Source: Chitinophaga sp.
GTDB taxonomy: Bacteria > Bacteroidota > Bacteroidia > Chitinophagales > Chitinophagaceae
Direction: 5' to 3'
Assembly (NCBI RefSeq): GCF_017745275.1
Contig: NZ_JAGHZS010000002.1
Coordinates: 297,859 to 361,858, forward strand
DNA length: 64,000 bases
Shown here: piece after piece, positions 1 through 8,487 of the stretch
Numbering within the stretch: position 1 is the stretch's first letter
Layout: each line of letters opens with the position of its first letter
The notes under the pieces: model-generated
The model's database searches: none
Told to the model about the DNA's origin: nothing
Seen by the model: only the letters and a program-made list of their open reading frames with translations
Position numbers and translations under genes: made by a program

Positions 1-2
1 GT

Positions 3-284
3 ACCACGCATCTAACCGGCCTGTTCACTGATTTGGGTATCGAGCTGTCGCAACTTTTCTTTTACCGTAAGGAAGAACAGCAGCGTAAGCTGACGGCATC
101 GGTAAAGCTGCGGTTTGCTGTGATTGGTTTCTTCTTTTTAGGATGTATTATTGGCGGAATGGGGTATATGAAATATCATATTGAGATCCTTTACCTGGCT
201 ATTTTTGTTCTTTTTATCGGTATCATTTACAGCAATGTCCGTTACCGTTACCTGTTGTTAAGAAAAAGTATCGGAGACCATTAA
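3..284 (+). CDS. DUF1275 (YoaK-like) membrane protein, 5' end outside window
   Basis: An open frame enters from the left edge with no start in the window and ends with TAA. The first residues read TTHLTGLFTDLG, which matches the TG..TD core of DUF1275/YoaK inner-membrane proteins. Two hydrophobic segments follow (about residues 40-57 and 63-82 of the visible part), ending in a short basic tail. Only the last 93 codons are visible, so function cannot be refined; the family is thought to be a small transporter-like group of unknown substrate. Family call is by motif resemblance. Confidence 0.7.
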   Translation, partial: TTHLTGLFTDLGIELSQLFFYRKEEQQRKLTASVKLRFAVIGFFFLGCIIGGMGYMKYHIEILYLAIFVLFIGIIYSNVRYRYLLLRKSIGDH

Positions 285-486
285 TCTACCTGTTTCCAGG
301 GATATTGCCTTACCTGTAAACCAGTAAAAATAAATCAACACGAAAATATTCAGGGAGAATTTCCATATCATTGCGTTGAAATTGAACCAGTGGTTCGTAT
401 TTATTATCCATAAATATCAACGTTAGCCTGGCTGCTATTGCTTGTTAGCCGTATAGCGCCAAAAAAAGTTTAACCATTTTTGATGT

Positions 487-1032
487 ATGAAAAGAGTATT
501 ATCAATCGTCTTCGCGTCTTTATTTTTGTTTTCCTGCGGTAAAAAAAGTGACAATAACCCAACACCCTCTGAAGGAGATGTTAGCTGGAAATTGGGGGAT
601 TACACTTATGTAAAAGCAGCATCCTCACAAACCAGCACTGCGACTGATGGTCGCGTGATCACGGCCTTAGCAGTGACTACAGCCGGAAACGGAGGTAATT
701 ACGGTGCTTTTTCAGGTAGTGCGTTAGCCATGACTTTCTACAGTAACCTGGGGGAAGGAACCTACAGTATTGGAACCACTGAAGCAATGGTATCGAATCC
801 TACCAGCCGTATCCTGACCATTACCTGTACTATTGGTACCGCTGTAAACACAGGATCTATACTCTATTCTGTGAATGGAACCGGGGGGACAGCCAATGTC
901 ACTAAAGACAGCAACGGGAAGTTTCATATAACCGTGTCATCAGCGGTTAGCTTTAAGAAAGATATCGTTGTGGGAGGAGGTATTCCTGCTGCGAAAGCCA
1001 CTTACGATCTTACTATTCATAACGCGTGGTAA
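487..1032 (+). CDS. Small secreted lipoprotein, unknown function
   Basis: A 181-residue protein with a lipoprotein signal: a short basic start, a hydrophobic stretch and the lipobox ending in Cys17 (FSC), followed by KKSDNN, typical of Bacteroidota surface lipoproteins. The mature part is Ser/Thr/Gly-rich and looks like a beta-rich domain; no catalytic motif is visible. It stands alone and is followed by a strong terminator. It resembles the many uncharacterised small lipoproteins of Chitinophagaceae; no function is assigned. Confidence 0.75.
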   Translation: MKRVLSIVFASLFLFSCGKKSDNNPTPSEGDVSWKLGDYTYVKAASSQTSTATDGRVITALAVTTAGNGGNYGAFSGSALAMTFYSNLGEGTYSIGTTEAMVSNPTSRILTITCTIGTAVNTGSILYSVNGTGGTANVTKDSNGKFHITVSSAVSFKKDIVVGGGIPAAKATYDLTIHNAW

Positions 1033-1054
1033 ATAATTTCCGATACGGATCTAT

Positions 1055-1092
1055 AAAGAGGAGCTTCCCCGTCGAAGCTCCTCTTTGTTTTT
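1055..1092 (+). terminator. Rho-independent terminator of the 487-1032 lipoprotein gene
   Basis: A perfect 13-bp stem (1055-1067 with 1074-1086), a 6-nt loop and a T-rich tail (GTTTTT) follow the lipoprotein stop codon by 22 nt. Confidence 0.9.
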
Positions 1093-1138
1093 AATACCTG
1101 CTCATAATTGTATAAATTGCGTCTCGAAAAAACAACAG

Positions 1139-1603
1139 ATGTATCCCGCAATTTTAGCTCTTCATTCGTTGGTACGCTGGCTGCTGCTGGCGAGCCTGAT
1201 CTTCGCTATTTACCGTGCCTGGCGTGGCTGGCTGTCCGGAAAAACGTTTTCTTCTTTTGATCATACCATCAGGCGCTGGACCATTATTTTCGCGCATATT
1301 CAATTCCTGGTCGGCTTGTATCTTTATTTTATCAGCCCATTGATAAGTTATTTTTGGGCACATTTTAAAGAGGCGGTGCATCAGCGGGAAATACGTTTCT
1401 TTGGTATGGAACACAGCCTGATGATGATGATCGCTGTGGTGGTACTGACAATCGGCGCTGCAAAGTCGAGGCGGCAATCCTCAGATACCGCGAAGTTTAA
1501 AACAATGGCGATCTGGTTCAGCATCGCATTGTTCATTATACTCACCTCTATTCCCTGGGCGTTTTCACCTTTGACACACAGGCCCTGGTTCAGAGGATTT
1601 TAA
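1139..1603 (+). CDS. Four-helix membrane protein (cytochrome b-like type)
   Basis: A 154-residue protein with four hydrophobic segments (about residues 5-28, 46-72, 91-110 and 120-140). Histidines lie in or near the first three helices, which is why relatives are often labelled cytochrome b-like; heme binding is not shown here. I chose the ATG at 1139 because the upstream part of the frame runs into the preceding terminator hairpin. It ends 15 nt before the convergent acetyltransferase gene. Confidence 0.65.
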   Translation: MYPAILALHSLVRWLLLASLIFAIYRAWRGWLSGKTFSSFDHTIRRWTIIFAHIQFLVGLYLYFISPLISYFWAHFKEAVHQREIRFFGMEHSLMMMIAVVVLTIGAAKSRRQSSDTAKFKTMAIWFSIALFIILTSIPWAFSPLTHRPWFRGF

Positions 1604-1618
1604 TATTCACCGGCACGG

Positions 1619-2143
1619 TTACTCAAAAAACGGGGTGGCATATTCCACCACGCCGGTAACTTCTTTTAATGCACCAGCAGTTAATTCCAGCACCATACTA
1701 TTTTCCTCCGGCACCTCAAAAGGTAGCCTGATTCCGAATGTTTTTGCCATTTTATAGCCAAAACGGGGATAATAATGTGCATGTCCTAATACTACCACTG
1801 CGGTAAATCCGGCTGCTATTGCCTTTTCATGGGCGGCTTTTATCAGTTTTCCCCCGATACCTTTCCCCTGGTGACCGGGAAGCACGGCAACCGGCGCTAA
1901 TGCCAGCGCGGGATAACGCGTGTCATTGTTTACGATGTTAATTTTCGTCAGTAAGATATAGCCTACGATGTTCCCATCTTCCTCAGCTACCAAGGACAGC
2001 GCAGGAACAAAAGCATCAGAATGGCGTAGCCGCTCCACCAGGAATTGTTCCCGGTGATCGCTGTGTACTTCCTTTTCAAACGCCTGTTGAATTAAGCGAA
2101 ATACGTTGGGATGGTCTTTGGTTTGTTCCTGCCGGATGTGCAT
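1619..2143 (-). CDS. GNAT N-acetyltransferase, YhbS-like
   Basis: A 174-residue protein with the GNAT fold. The acetyl-CoA pyrophosphate loop HQGKGIG (residues 91-97) follows the strand ALAPVAVLP, and the YYPRFGY segment near residue 124-130 is typical of the YhbS (COG3153) subgroup. It probably transfers an acetyl group from acetyl-CoA to a small molecule or a protein N-terminus; the substrate is unknown. It is divergent from the SDR gene that follows, with a palindrome in the shared gap. Confidence 0.85.
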   Translation of the reverse strand: MHIRQEQTKDHPNVFRLIQQAFEKEVHSDHREQFLVERLRHSDAFVPALSLVAEEDGNIVGYILLTKINIVNNDTRYPALALAPVAVLPGHQGKGIGGKLIKAAHEKAIAAGFTAVVVLGHAHYYPRFGYKMAKTFGIRLPFEVPEENSMVLELTAGALKEVTGVVEYATPFFE

Positions 2144-2197
2144 TTGCTTATTTTTTATCTTTCTTCATAAAAATAATATTTAATTGTCCTTGTTCTT

Positions 2198-2210
2198 ACA
2201 CCTCAGGTGT
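2198..2210. promoter_or_regulatory. Short palindrome in the divergent gap (possible operator)
   Basis: ACACCT-C-AGGTGT is a 6-1-6 perfect inverted repeat, 34 nt before the SDR start and 55 nt before the divergent GNAT start. It could be a repressor site for one or both genes; no regulator gene is adjacent, so this is weak. Confidence 0.35.
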
Positions 2211-2243
2211 TATACCATCAGTGTCACCTAAAAGATAAGACAG

Positions 2244-2993
2244 ATGGAAAACTTACAAAACAAGGCAATCCTCATCACCGGCGGCAGCAGTGGGCTGGGT
2301 AAAGCGCTGGTGCATGAACTGGTACGCCTGGGAGCCCATATCACAGTTATTGCAAGAAATGCAGCAAAACTGGAAGAAATCAAACAAATGAACGTCAGCG
2401 TGATCAGTGGAGATGCTACAGATCCTCTTTTTATGGACGAAGTGATCGGCGACCTGCGGCCTGCTGTGACCATCCTCAATGCAGGGGCCACTCCCGTGAT
2501 GGGACCGCTGGATGAGCTGTCGTGGGAAGATTTTTCTACCGTATGGAATACCGATGTAAAAGCAGGGCTTTATGGAATACAAAGCGCACTGAAGGCACCC
2601 CTGAGAAGAGGTAGCCGCGTACTGGCAGTGTCCAGTGGTGCCGCCATGAGAGGCGCACCATTATCCGGTAGCTATGCCGGCGCTAAACATATGTTGGGTT
2701 TGATGGTACAATATGCTAACCAGATATCGTATCAGAAAGACCTCGGTATTGTATTCCAGACAATAGTGCCGTTGCAGATGATCGGCGAAACTGCGCTGGC
2801 CCAATGTGTGGCAGGCGCGTATATAAAAGGAAGTGATATAACACTGGAGCAGTATATAGAAAAACGATACGGCCACCCATTATCCGCTCAAAGATATGCA
2901 GAGCTGGTGACCACTATACTTATCAATGGCGTGGATACGGCCGGTACCGCCTATGGTATTCATCATGATACAGGTGTCACCGTGCTGGATTAG
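2244..2993 (+). CDS. Short-chain dehydrogenase/reductase (SDR)
   Basis: A 249-residue classical SDR. The nucleotide-binding motif TGGSSGLG is at residues 12-19, the NAG motif near 79-81, and the catalytic Ser131, Tyr144 and Lys148 are all present (SS...YAGAK). It should be an NAD(P)H-dependent oxidoreductase of the cytoplasm. The substrate cannot be read from sequence. It stands alone between the divergent acetyltransferase and gapA. Confidence 0.88.
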   Translation: MENLQNKAILITGGSSGLGKALVHELVRLGAHITVIARNAAKLEEIKQMNVSVISGDATDPLFMDEVIGDLRPAVTILNAGATPVMGPLDELSWEDFSTVWNTDVKAGLYGIQSALKAPLRRGSRVLAVSSGAAMRGAPLSGSYAGAKHMLGLMVQYANQISYQKDLGIVFQTIVPLQMIGETALAQCVAGAYIKGSDITLEQYIEKRYGHPLSAQRYAELVTTILINGVDTAGTAYGIHHDTGVTVLD

Positions 2994-3020
2994 CCTTTGA
3001 TTTCGCGTCGCGGTGGATTT

Positions 3021-3050
3021 TTGTTATTTGCACACGATCAAATAACTTTG
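3021..3050 (+). promoter_or_regulatory. Bacteroidota-type promoter of gapA
   Basis: TTG at 3021-3023, exactly 19 nt, then TAACTTTG at 3043-3050 match the Bacteroidota sigma consensus (TTG-N19-TAnnTTTG). The start codon is 20 nt downstream of the -7 box. Confidence 0.8.
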
Positions 3051-3070
3051 CCGGCTATAACTATTTAAAC

Positions 3071-4084
3071 ATGAAGATAGCTATTAATGGTTTTGGGCGT
3101 ATAGGCAGAATATGTTTACGTATGTTACTGCAGAAAACCGGGATAGAAGTGGTAGCTATTAATGACCTGGCGGATACGCCAACATTGGCGCACCTTTACA
3201 GCTATGATTCGGTACATGGTCCCTATAAAGGCGAGGTAACAGCCACCGCTGATACCCTGGTAATAGATGGTACCTCCATTCGTGTTTTGGCTGAGCGGGA
3301 TCCGCTGAAGCTGCCCTGGGCAGCGCTGGATGTTGATTTAGTCATTGAAGCTACCGGCAAATTTACTACCGGCAGCGCCGCAGGATTACATCTGCAGGCT
3401 GGTGCAAAGCAGGTGATTGTATCCGCGCCGTCGCCGGACAAAGATATTCCTACCGTAGTATTAGGCGTGAATGATCATTTGATAGATCTCACGGCGCCGG
3501 TATTATCCAATGCTTCCTGCACCACCAATAACGTGGCGCCTATGGTGAAGGTACTGGATGATAACTGGGGCATCGTGGATGGTTATATCACCACCGTGCA
3601 CTCTATGACCGGCGATCAGAATCTGCATGATGCACCGCACCGGGATCTTCGCAGAGCGCGTGCGGCATCGGCTTCTATCATACCTACTTCCACTGGTGCA
3701 GCCAAAGCTATTACGTCGATATTTCCGCACCTGGAGGGAAAAATGGGTGGAGCAGGTATCCGTGTACCGGTATTGAATGGTTCATTGACTGATTTCACCT
3801 GTATCCTGAAAAGGCAACCCGGCAGCGTAGCGGAAATCAATGAGAAATTCAAAGAGGCGGCAGCTACTTCTATGAAGGGGGTATTGAAATATACCGAAGC
3901 GCCGATTGTTTCTGTAGATGTGATTGATAATCCTTACTCCTGCACCTTTGATGCGTTGCTGACTTCTATTGTAGGCGATTTAGTGAAAGTAGTGGGCTGG
4001 TATGATAACGAGTTTGGATATTCTAATCGCCTGGCAGACCTGGTAGTGCGCATCGCTGCATTGAAGCAACATACCCCGGCATAA
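3071..4084 (+). CDS. gapA: Type I glyceraldehyde-3-phosphate dehydrogenase
   Basis: A 337-residue enzyme converting glyceraldehyde-3-phosphate plus phosphate and NAD+ to 1,3-bisphosphoglycerate in glycolysis. The Rossmann motif NGFGRIGR is at 6-13, Asp32 fits NAD use, the catalytic Cys150 lies in SNASCTTNN and His177 in TVHSMTGDQ. The C-terminal WYDNEFGYSNR signature is intact. The residue after CTTN is Asn, where Cys, Ser or Ala is common; this is unlikely to matter for catalysis. A consensus promoter precedes it and a bidirectional terminator follows, so it is a single-gene unit. Confidence 0.97.
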   Translation: MKIAINGFGRIGRICLRMLLQKTGIEVVAINDLADTPTLAHLYSYDSVHGPYKGEVTATADTLVIDGTSIRVLAERDPLKLPWAALDVDLVIEATGKFTTGSAAGLHLQAGAKQVIVSAPSPDKDIPTVVLGVNDHLIDLTAPVLSNASCTTNNVAPMVKVLDDNWGIVDGYITTVHSMTGDQNLHDAPHRDLRRARAASASIIPTSTGAAKAITSIFPHLEGKMGGAGIRVPVLNGSLTDFTCILKRQPGSVAEINEKFKEAAATSMKGVLKYTEAPIVSVDVIDNPYSCTFDALLTSIVGDLVKVVGWYDNEFGYSNRLADLVVRIAALKQHTPA

Positions 4085-4106
4085 AAACAAATCTTATTGA
4101 ATAATA

Positions 4107-4138
4107 AAAAGCCTGTAGATATGCATCTACAGGCTTTT
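4107..4138. terminator. Bidirectional terminator between gapA and the ankyrin operon
   Basis: A perfect 14-bp stem (4107-4120 with 4125-4138) and a 4-nt loop, flanked by A-rich and T-rich tracts on the two sides, lie between the convergent gapA and ankyrin genes. Confidence 0.9.
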
Positions 4139-4166
4139 GCATTAAAACGGGTGTTTTCGGAGAAAA

Positions 4167-5498
4167 CTATTTTCCATTCAGCACTTTGGCCTTCTCTGTA
4201 TCAAATTCTGCTTGTGTAAGGATGCCGGCATCCAGTAATTCTTTCAGGTCCATCAATGCCTTTTTCTTGTCGGTGGCCGGCTGGCTGGCAGCAGGAGCAG
4301 TGGCTACCGGTGCCTGTGCGGCGGGCGACTGGTAACTCAGCAACAGCGCTGCGATTTCATTAAATCCTTTGATGGCCGCATAGTCGATGGCTTTCTGTTC
4401 CTTGGTGTTAACGATGGTGACGTCGGCACCCTGTTCCAGCAGGTATTTCACGATATCTTTTTTACCGCAGGAAACCGCGTAATGCAGGGCGGTATTACCG
4501 GATTCGTCCTGGATATTTACGTTGGCGCCGCGTTCCAATAACAACTTCACCATGCTGAGATGGCCGTTTTTGGCGGCTACATGAAGGAGGCTTTCTCCAC
4601 CGTAGCTATAAGTATGATTAAAGGAAAACGCGCTTTCCATGGACAGGCTATTACTGCTTTCTACCCAGTCGAGGTAGCTGTTCATGCTGGTAGTAACGCT
4701 GGACAGCGGTTGGCTGAAGTTCACGTCTACGCCTTTATCCAGGAACAGGCTCACGATTTCTTTCTGGTTGTTGGCGCAGGCATACCAGATAGGTGACAGC
4801 CCGTTTTTGGAGGTGATTTGCACGTCTGCACCTTTGTCTACCAGCAGGTTGGTGATCGCGCGGTTGGTATCGTAACAGGCGATCAGCAGGGGTGACTCAC
4901 CGGCATCGTTGGTTTGATTGACGTCGGCGCCATTGTCAATGAGACAAGTCACCATCGGTACATTTTTGGACCGCACAGCAGTGATCAGTGGAGAATCGCC
5001 GGCTTTATCAGTGGCATTCACGTTGGCGCCGTGGTCGATGAGTGTTTGCACAATCTCTTTATTACGCCATGCGGAGGCTACCAGCAGGGGAGTAACAGCT
5101 TCGTTGTTTACCATGTCGGCATCCATTCCTTTTGCCAGCAGTACTTCTACCAGTTCTTTCTGCCCTGTTCTGGCAGTGAGATGGAGGAGGTTGTTGCCCT
5201 GGAAGTCTTTGATATCGGTTCTCGCGCCATTTTCCAGGAGATGCAGCGCGGTTTGTTTTTGTTTTTGTAAACAGGCAAAATAGAAAGGTGTTTCTCCGTT
5301 ATGATCTTCATAATCCAGGTCGGCGCCCGCTTCCAGTAATAGTTTTACGATATCGAGGTAGCCCTGGTGAGCGGCGTAATGAAGACTGGTTCTGCCTTTT
5401 TCATCAGTATACTTTACATCTACTTCGTTGTTGGCAAGCAGAATTTCCGCAATTTTTCTTTTGCCGCTTTCGCAGGCTATAATAAAAGACATGGACAT
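4167..5498 (-). CDS. Ankyrin-repeat protein with C-terminal SHOCT domain
   Basis: A 443-residue protein with about ten ankyrin repeats (recurring G.T.LH.A...G...IV..LL..GAD pattern) across residues 1-385, broken by a Ser/Asn-rich insert near 255-295. After an Ala/Pro-rich linker it ends with a SHOCT domain (LMDLKELLDAGILTQAEF near 413-430), a short module often found on oligomeric or membrane-linked proteins. No signal peptide is seen, so it is probably cytoplasmic and binds a protein partner. It lies 4 nt downstream of a second ankyrin gene, hence co-transcribed. Confidence 0.9.
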   Translation of the reverse strand: MSMSFIIACESGKRKIAEILLANNEVDVKYTDEKGRTSLHYAAHQGYLDIVKLLLEAGADLDYEDHNGETPFYFACLQKQKQTALHLLENGARTDIKDFQGNNLLHLTARTGQKELVEVLLAKGMDADMVNNEAVTPLLVASAWRNKEIVQTLIDHGANVNATDKAGDSPLITAVRSKNVPMVTCLIDNGADVNQTNDAGESPLLIACYDTNRAITNLLVDKGADVQITSKNGLSPIWYACANNQKEIVSLFLDKGVDVNFSQPLSSVTTSMNSYLDWVESSNSLSMESAFSFNHTYSYGGESLLHVAAKNGHLSMVKLLLERGANVNIQDESGNTALHYAVSCGKKDIVKYLLEQGADVTIVNTKEQKAIDYAAIKGFNEIAALLLSYQSPAAQAPVATAPAASQPATDKKKALMDLKELLDAGILTQAEFDTEKAKVLNGK

Positions 5499-5502
5499 GA
5501 TA

Positions 5503-6693
5503 TCAGGCTTTATGTTTGAGGAGTAGCTCCACAGTTTTGGATTTCAGGTTATCCTGTGCGGCCAGGTCGAGTGGCGTCTGATCTTTATCGTTAGTAAGAT
5601 TCACGTCGGCGCCGGCTTCTATCAGCATTTTCACTTTGCGGTAAAGTTGTTTCGCTACTTCCTGTTCATAGTTGACATTATGCCCGCATATTTTATGCAG
5701 CAGGGTATTGCCTTCATTATCGCGGCGATCCAGTTCTACCACGCCGGTGTCGAGTATTGCTTCGAGGATATCGGCAGAGTGGGCGGCAGTCCAGTCCAGC
5801 GCGGCTTTATCGGCTGAGTACCAAAGGGAAGTCTGATATACATCGGCGCCATCGTTGATGAGTGCTTTGATGAGTTTTGTTTCCCCTTCCCCACCGCGGC
5901 TACGCATCCGTAATGCGCCACCGATAATGGTTTCACCGGTTTGGGTGATGGCGTCAAAATCAGGTGTGGTTTTGGCAGTTAATAGCCGGTACAATGTTTC
6001 ATCACATACCTGGTGAACGATGGCCGCATAAAAAGGTGATTCCCCCTTCTTATTAGCCTGGTTAGGATCCGCCCCTTGTTCCAGCAGGAAGCTGATGTAG
6101 GCCTTTTGCCTTTTTGATACTGCCAGGTGCAGCGGTGTTTCGCCAACAATATTGCCGGCATTGGGGTCTACACCATTTTTGATTAAGAAATCAAGGTAAA
6201 CAAGGCCAGTATTTTCTTTGATATTAAATTCCTGGATAACTTTATAGAGATAAGTTTCTTCGTAATTATTTTTCCGGAGAATATCACAGCCGGCGGCTAT
6301 CAGCAATTCGATATGAGCCAGCGGTGCATTGGTTTTGAAGGCCAGCTCCAGTAGTGTAACGTCGCCGGGTGCATCATTGATATTATCTGTTTTGGCCAGC
6401 AGGGATGTTATAAATGCCAGTTCTTCCGGGGTAGTACCGAGGTTCCTGAATACTGCCGCATAGATGCTGCCATCCAGCTTATCATATTCATAAATATCCG
6501 TTTCCACAAAACGGCTTTTTATTAACTGATCAATGATATCAAAGGCTTTCGCCCGTAGCAGGGAATCTGTTATTTGTCGTTGGTCATAGTCGGCCAGATC
6601 AGCAGGTAATTTTTCTCCCTGTGTCAGCCGTTGACGGGCTTCTTCGACATTTCCTCTTCTTAAGGCCTGGGTCAGTTCATTTACTTCGTACAT
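5503..6693 (-). CDS. Ankyrin-repeat protein
   Basis: A 396-residue protein, the first gene of a two-gene ankyrin unit. The N-terminal 150 residues are degenerate alpha-helical repeats; clear ankyrin repeats start near residue 175 (GETPLHLAVSKRQKAYISFLL) and continue to the end. There is no SHOCT domain or signal peptide. It probably works with the neighbour 4 nt downstream as a protein-binding pair. Bacterial ankyrin proteins have varied roles, so no function is claimed. Confidence 0.88.
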   Translation of the reverse strand: MYEVNELTQALRRGNVEEARQRLTQGEKLPADLADYDQRQITDSLLRAKAFDIIDQLIKSRFVETDIYEYDKLDGSIYAAVFRNLGTTPEELAFITSLLAKTDNINDAPGDVTLLELAFKTNAPLAHIELLIAAGCDILRKNNYEETYLYKVIQEFNIKENTGLVYLDFLIKNGVDPNAGNIVGETPLHLAVSKRQKAYISFLLEQGADPNQANKKGESPFYAAIVHQVCDETLYRLLTAKTTPDFDAITQTGETIIGGALRMRSRGGEGETKLIKALINDGADVYQTSLWYSADKAALDWTAAHSADILEAILDTGVVELDRRDNEGNTLLHKICGHNVNYEQEVAKQLYRKVKMLIEAGADVNLTNDKDQTPLDLAAQDNLKSKTVELLLKHKA

Positions 6694-6852
6694 AGTTTCC
6701 TGTTACGTTTGGGTTAATGGTTCGTAGTGGCATGGTAGGGGTTTTCCCTGTCAATATGGTTTGCCAGCATTTTCAAAGGTGGAAAATAAGGAGGAATGCT
6801 GACATGGAGAAATGAAATTTTTGTTTATATGACGACTGCTGGCATGTTGGCG

Positions 6853-7464
6853 CTATCCGATCAGGTTGGAAAGCTGATACGTTTTTTTATTATTTTGTAA
6901 GACGTCATTCAATTGGTTTTCAAAGATGCTCCACCTTTTTTCGGCACCAAAGGTATGGAAGAGGTGCGTCGCATATGATTTCAAGGACTGCTCCTGGTTG
7001 GTCAGCAACAGGTAGGTAAATAATTCCTTATAATTATTCAAGCCATTTTTATTGATCATTAATTGCGCCAGCTCATCGGATGTAGTGATGCTTTCAAACA
7101 AGGCAAGCACTTGCTGGAGATCTGCTATTATCACCGTAGCGTTGACTGTTTCCGCCATATAGCCGTCGGTGGTAGCCCGTGTAATATCAGAGATGCGGGC
7201 CCGGTAATAACATTCATATTCTTTTGGCATCTCGTTTTCTTTAGCGCCAATGACCCGGTCTATTTCAGTAGAGTGGATGCCACAGTTGATATAGAACTTA
7301 ATGTAGTTACCAATGTTACCTTGGCTTTTTTGAATATTAATTAAGAAAACCAGGCCGTTTGTTGTCTTATAAAAATTCAATCCTTTTTTATTAAACCCAT
7401 TCTTCTTTAACAAGGGTGCAATGGTATCCGCTATCAGCAGGTCAAGTGAAGTTTTCATATACAT
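6853..7464 (-). CDS. DUF4304 domain protein
   Basis: A 203-residue cytoplasmic protein. The opening LLKKNGFNKKGLNFYKTTNGLVFLINIQKS-type block (about residues 18-48) is characteristic of DUF4304, a family of unknown function common in Bacteroidota. Start at 7464 or the internal ATG at 7458 (MKTSLDLL) are both possible. It lies 25 nt behind a truncated Crp/Fnr gene on the same strand, so the two may have been brought together by a deletion. Confidence 0.75.
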   Translation of the reverse strand: MYMKTSLDLLIADTIAPLLKKNGFNKKGLNFYKTTNGLVFLINIQKSQGNIGNYIKFYINCGIHSTEIDRVIGAKENEMPKEYECYYRARISDITRATTDGYMAETVNATVIIADLQQVLALFESITTSDELAQLMINKNGLNNYKELFTYLLLTNQEQSLKSYATHLFHTFGAEKRWSIFENQLNDVLQNNKKTYQLSNLIG

Positions 7465-7489
7465 ACTATCAGGCGACCAATTTAGCTAA

Positions 7490-7771
7490 TTAATCCAATA
7501 CAATGTTTTTCCGGCTTTCACTCAACCAGGAAGGTGGTCTAACAATATCGTTTTCAAAATAGAAGCCGGTATTAATTTCCTGATCGTCCTGTTCATAGGA
7601 GGTGCTGCAGTATCCTTCGCTAATAAAAAATAAACTGTTACAGGGCTTCCCTGCTTTGGTCAGCCACGCATTTTTGGGATACTCTTCCCGGGTAACGTGT
7701 GCACAAAGTATTTCCCAGCTTTGATCAGAGAAGGGCGCCAGTGAACGGATATAGGTGAGCAGGTGAGTCAT
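7490..7771 (-). pseudogene. Truncated Crp/Fnr-family regulator (N-terminal remnant)
   Basis: Ninety-three residues match the N-terminal part of a Bacteroidota Crp/Fnr-type cyclic-nucleotide-binding protein: a helical lead-in (LLTYIRSLAPFSDQSWEIL), then strands KNAWLTKAGKPCNSLFFISEGYC and INTGFYFEND. The frame stops about halfway through the beta-roll; the rest of the sensor domain and the whole winged-helix DNA-binding domain (about 100 further residues) are absent. It is probably a remnant. A short standalone function cannot be excluded. Confidence 0.7.
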
Positions 7772-7957
7772 GGTATTTTTCGTATCGGGAATGAAGTTAA
7801 TAGTAATCGCTCACTTTTTCATCCCCGGAAATGACGAATTCACCCCCTGATTCGTCCAACTCAGCTGTTTGCCTCCATAGCCGGAAAGGAAAGCCTTCTA
7901 CATTTGATTCAGCAAGCAGCTGACAGTTACATTTTATCACTCATAAAAAAATTTAAA

Positions 7958-8362
7958 ATGAAAACTACTACCACAAAAATCATCTATTGGTCCGCAGTTA
8001 TTTTTATGTCGCTCTGGTTTGGTGCCAGTGGCTTCTTTGAACTGACGAAGAACCCAATCGTATGGGGCATTACGCAGCAATTAGGCTACCCACCGCACTT
8101 TATCTACATACTGGGTGTTTTTAAAATTTCCGGTATCATCACGCTGTTAATCCCTCACCGGTTTTTACGTTTAAAAGAATGGGTATTTGCCGGTATGTTC
8201 TTCGACATCATCTTTGCTTTCTTTTCTAAAATCAGTGTGCTTGGATTTCCGGCTACTATAGATGCCATCATTGCGTTTAGTGTATTGGCCATTGCTTATA
8301 GCATGTTCAGAAAGCTTTATCCTGCGCAGTATGGCGTGGCTGCACCTGTGCCGGGTTATTAA
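7958..8362 (+). CDS. DoxX-like membrane protein
   Basis: A 134-residue protein with four predicted membrane helices and the DoxX-like pattern (W.GASGFFELT, then GYPPHFIYILGVFKISGII). Family members are small quinone- or thiosulfate-oxidation-related or simply uncharacterised membrane proteins; no redox partner is nearby. The ATG at 7958 (MKTTTTKIIYW) is preferred over an upstream start because it begins directly before helix 1. A TACATTTG -7-like box lies at 7899-7906 but without a well-spaced TTG. Confidence 0.8.
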   Translation: MKTTTTKIIYWSAVIFMSLWFGASGFFELTKNPIVWGITQQLGYPPHFIYILGVFKISGIITLLIPHRFLRLKEWVFAGMFFDIIFAFFSKISVLGFPATIDAIIAFSVLAIAYSMFRKLYPAQYGVAAPVPGY

Positions 8363-8406
8363 GAAATAGCGGGTTTAAGTACCAGCCAATGATGCAGGCC
8401 GGCATT

Positions 8407-8451
8407 AAAAAAGTCAGCTGTAATGAGGTGGAAACCATCATTACAGCTGAC
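8407..8451 (-). terminator. Terminator of the 8488-9021 lipoprotein gene
   Basis: A 14-bp perfect stem (8413-8426 with 8438-8451) is followed, reading the minus strand, by six T residues (8412-8407). It may also stop readthrough from the convergent DoxX-like gene. Confidence 0.85.
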
Positions 8452-8487
8452 AGCAGTTGTTGGAATATTTTTGGAAGAAGATATTTG

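Noticed and set aside
3513..3540. Asn after CTTN in GAPDH as a sign of an inactive enzyme
   Set aside because: Catalytic Cys150 and His177 and all other motifs are intact; this position varies in active enzymes.
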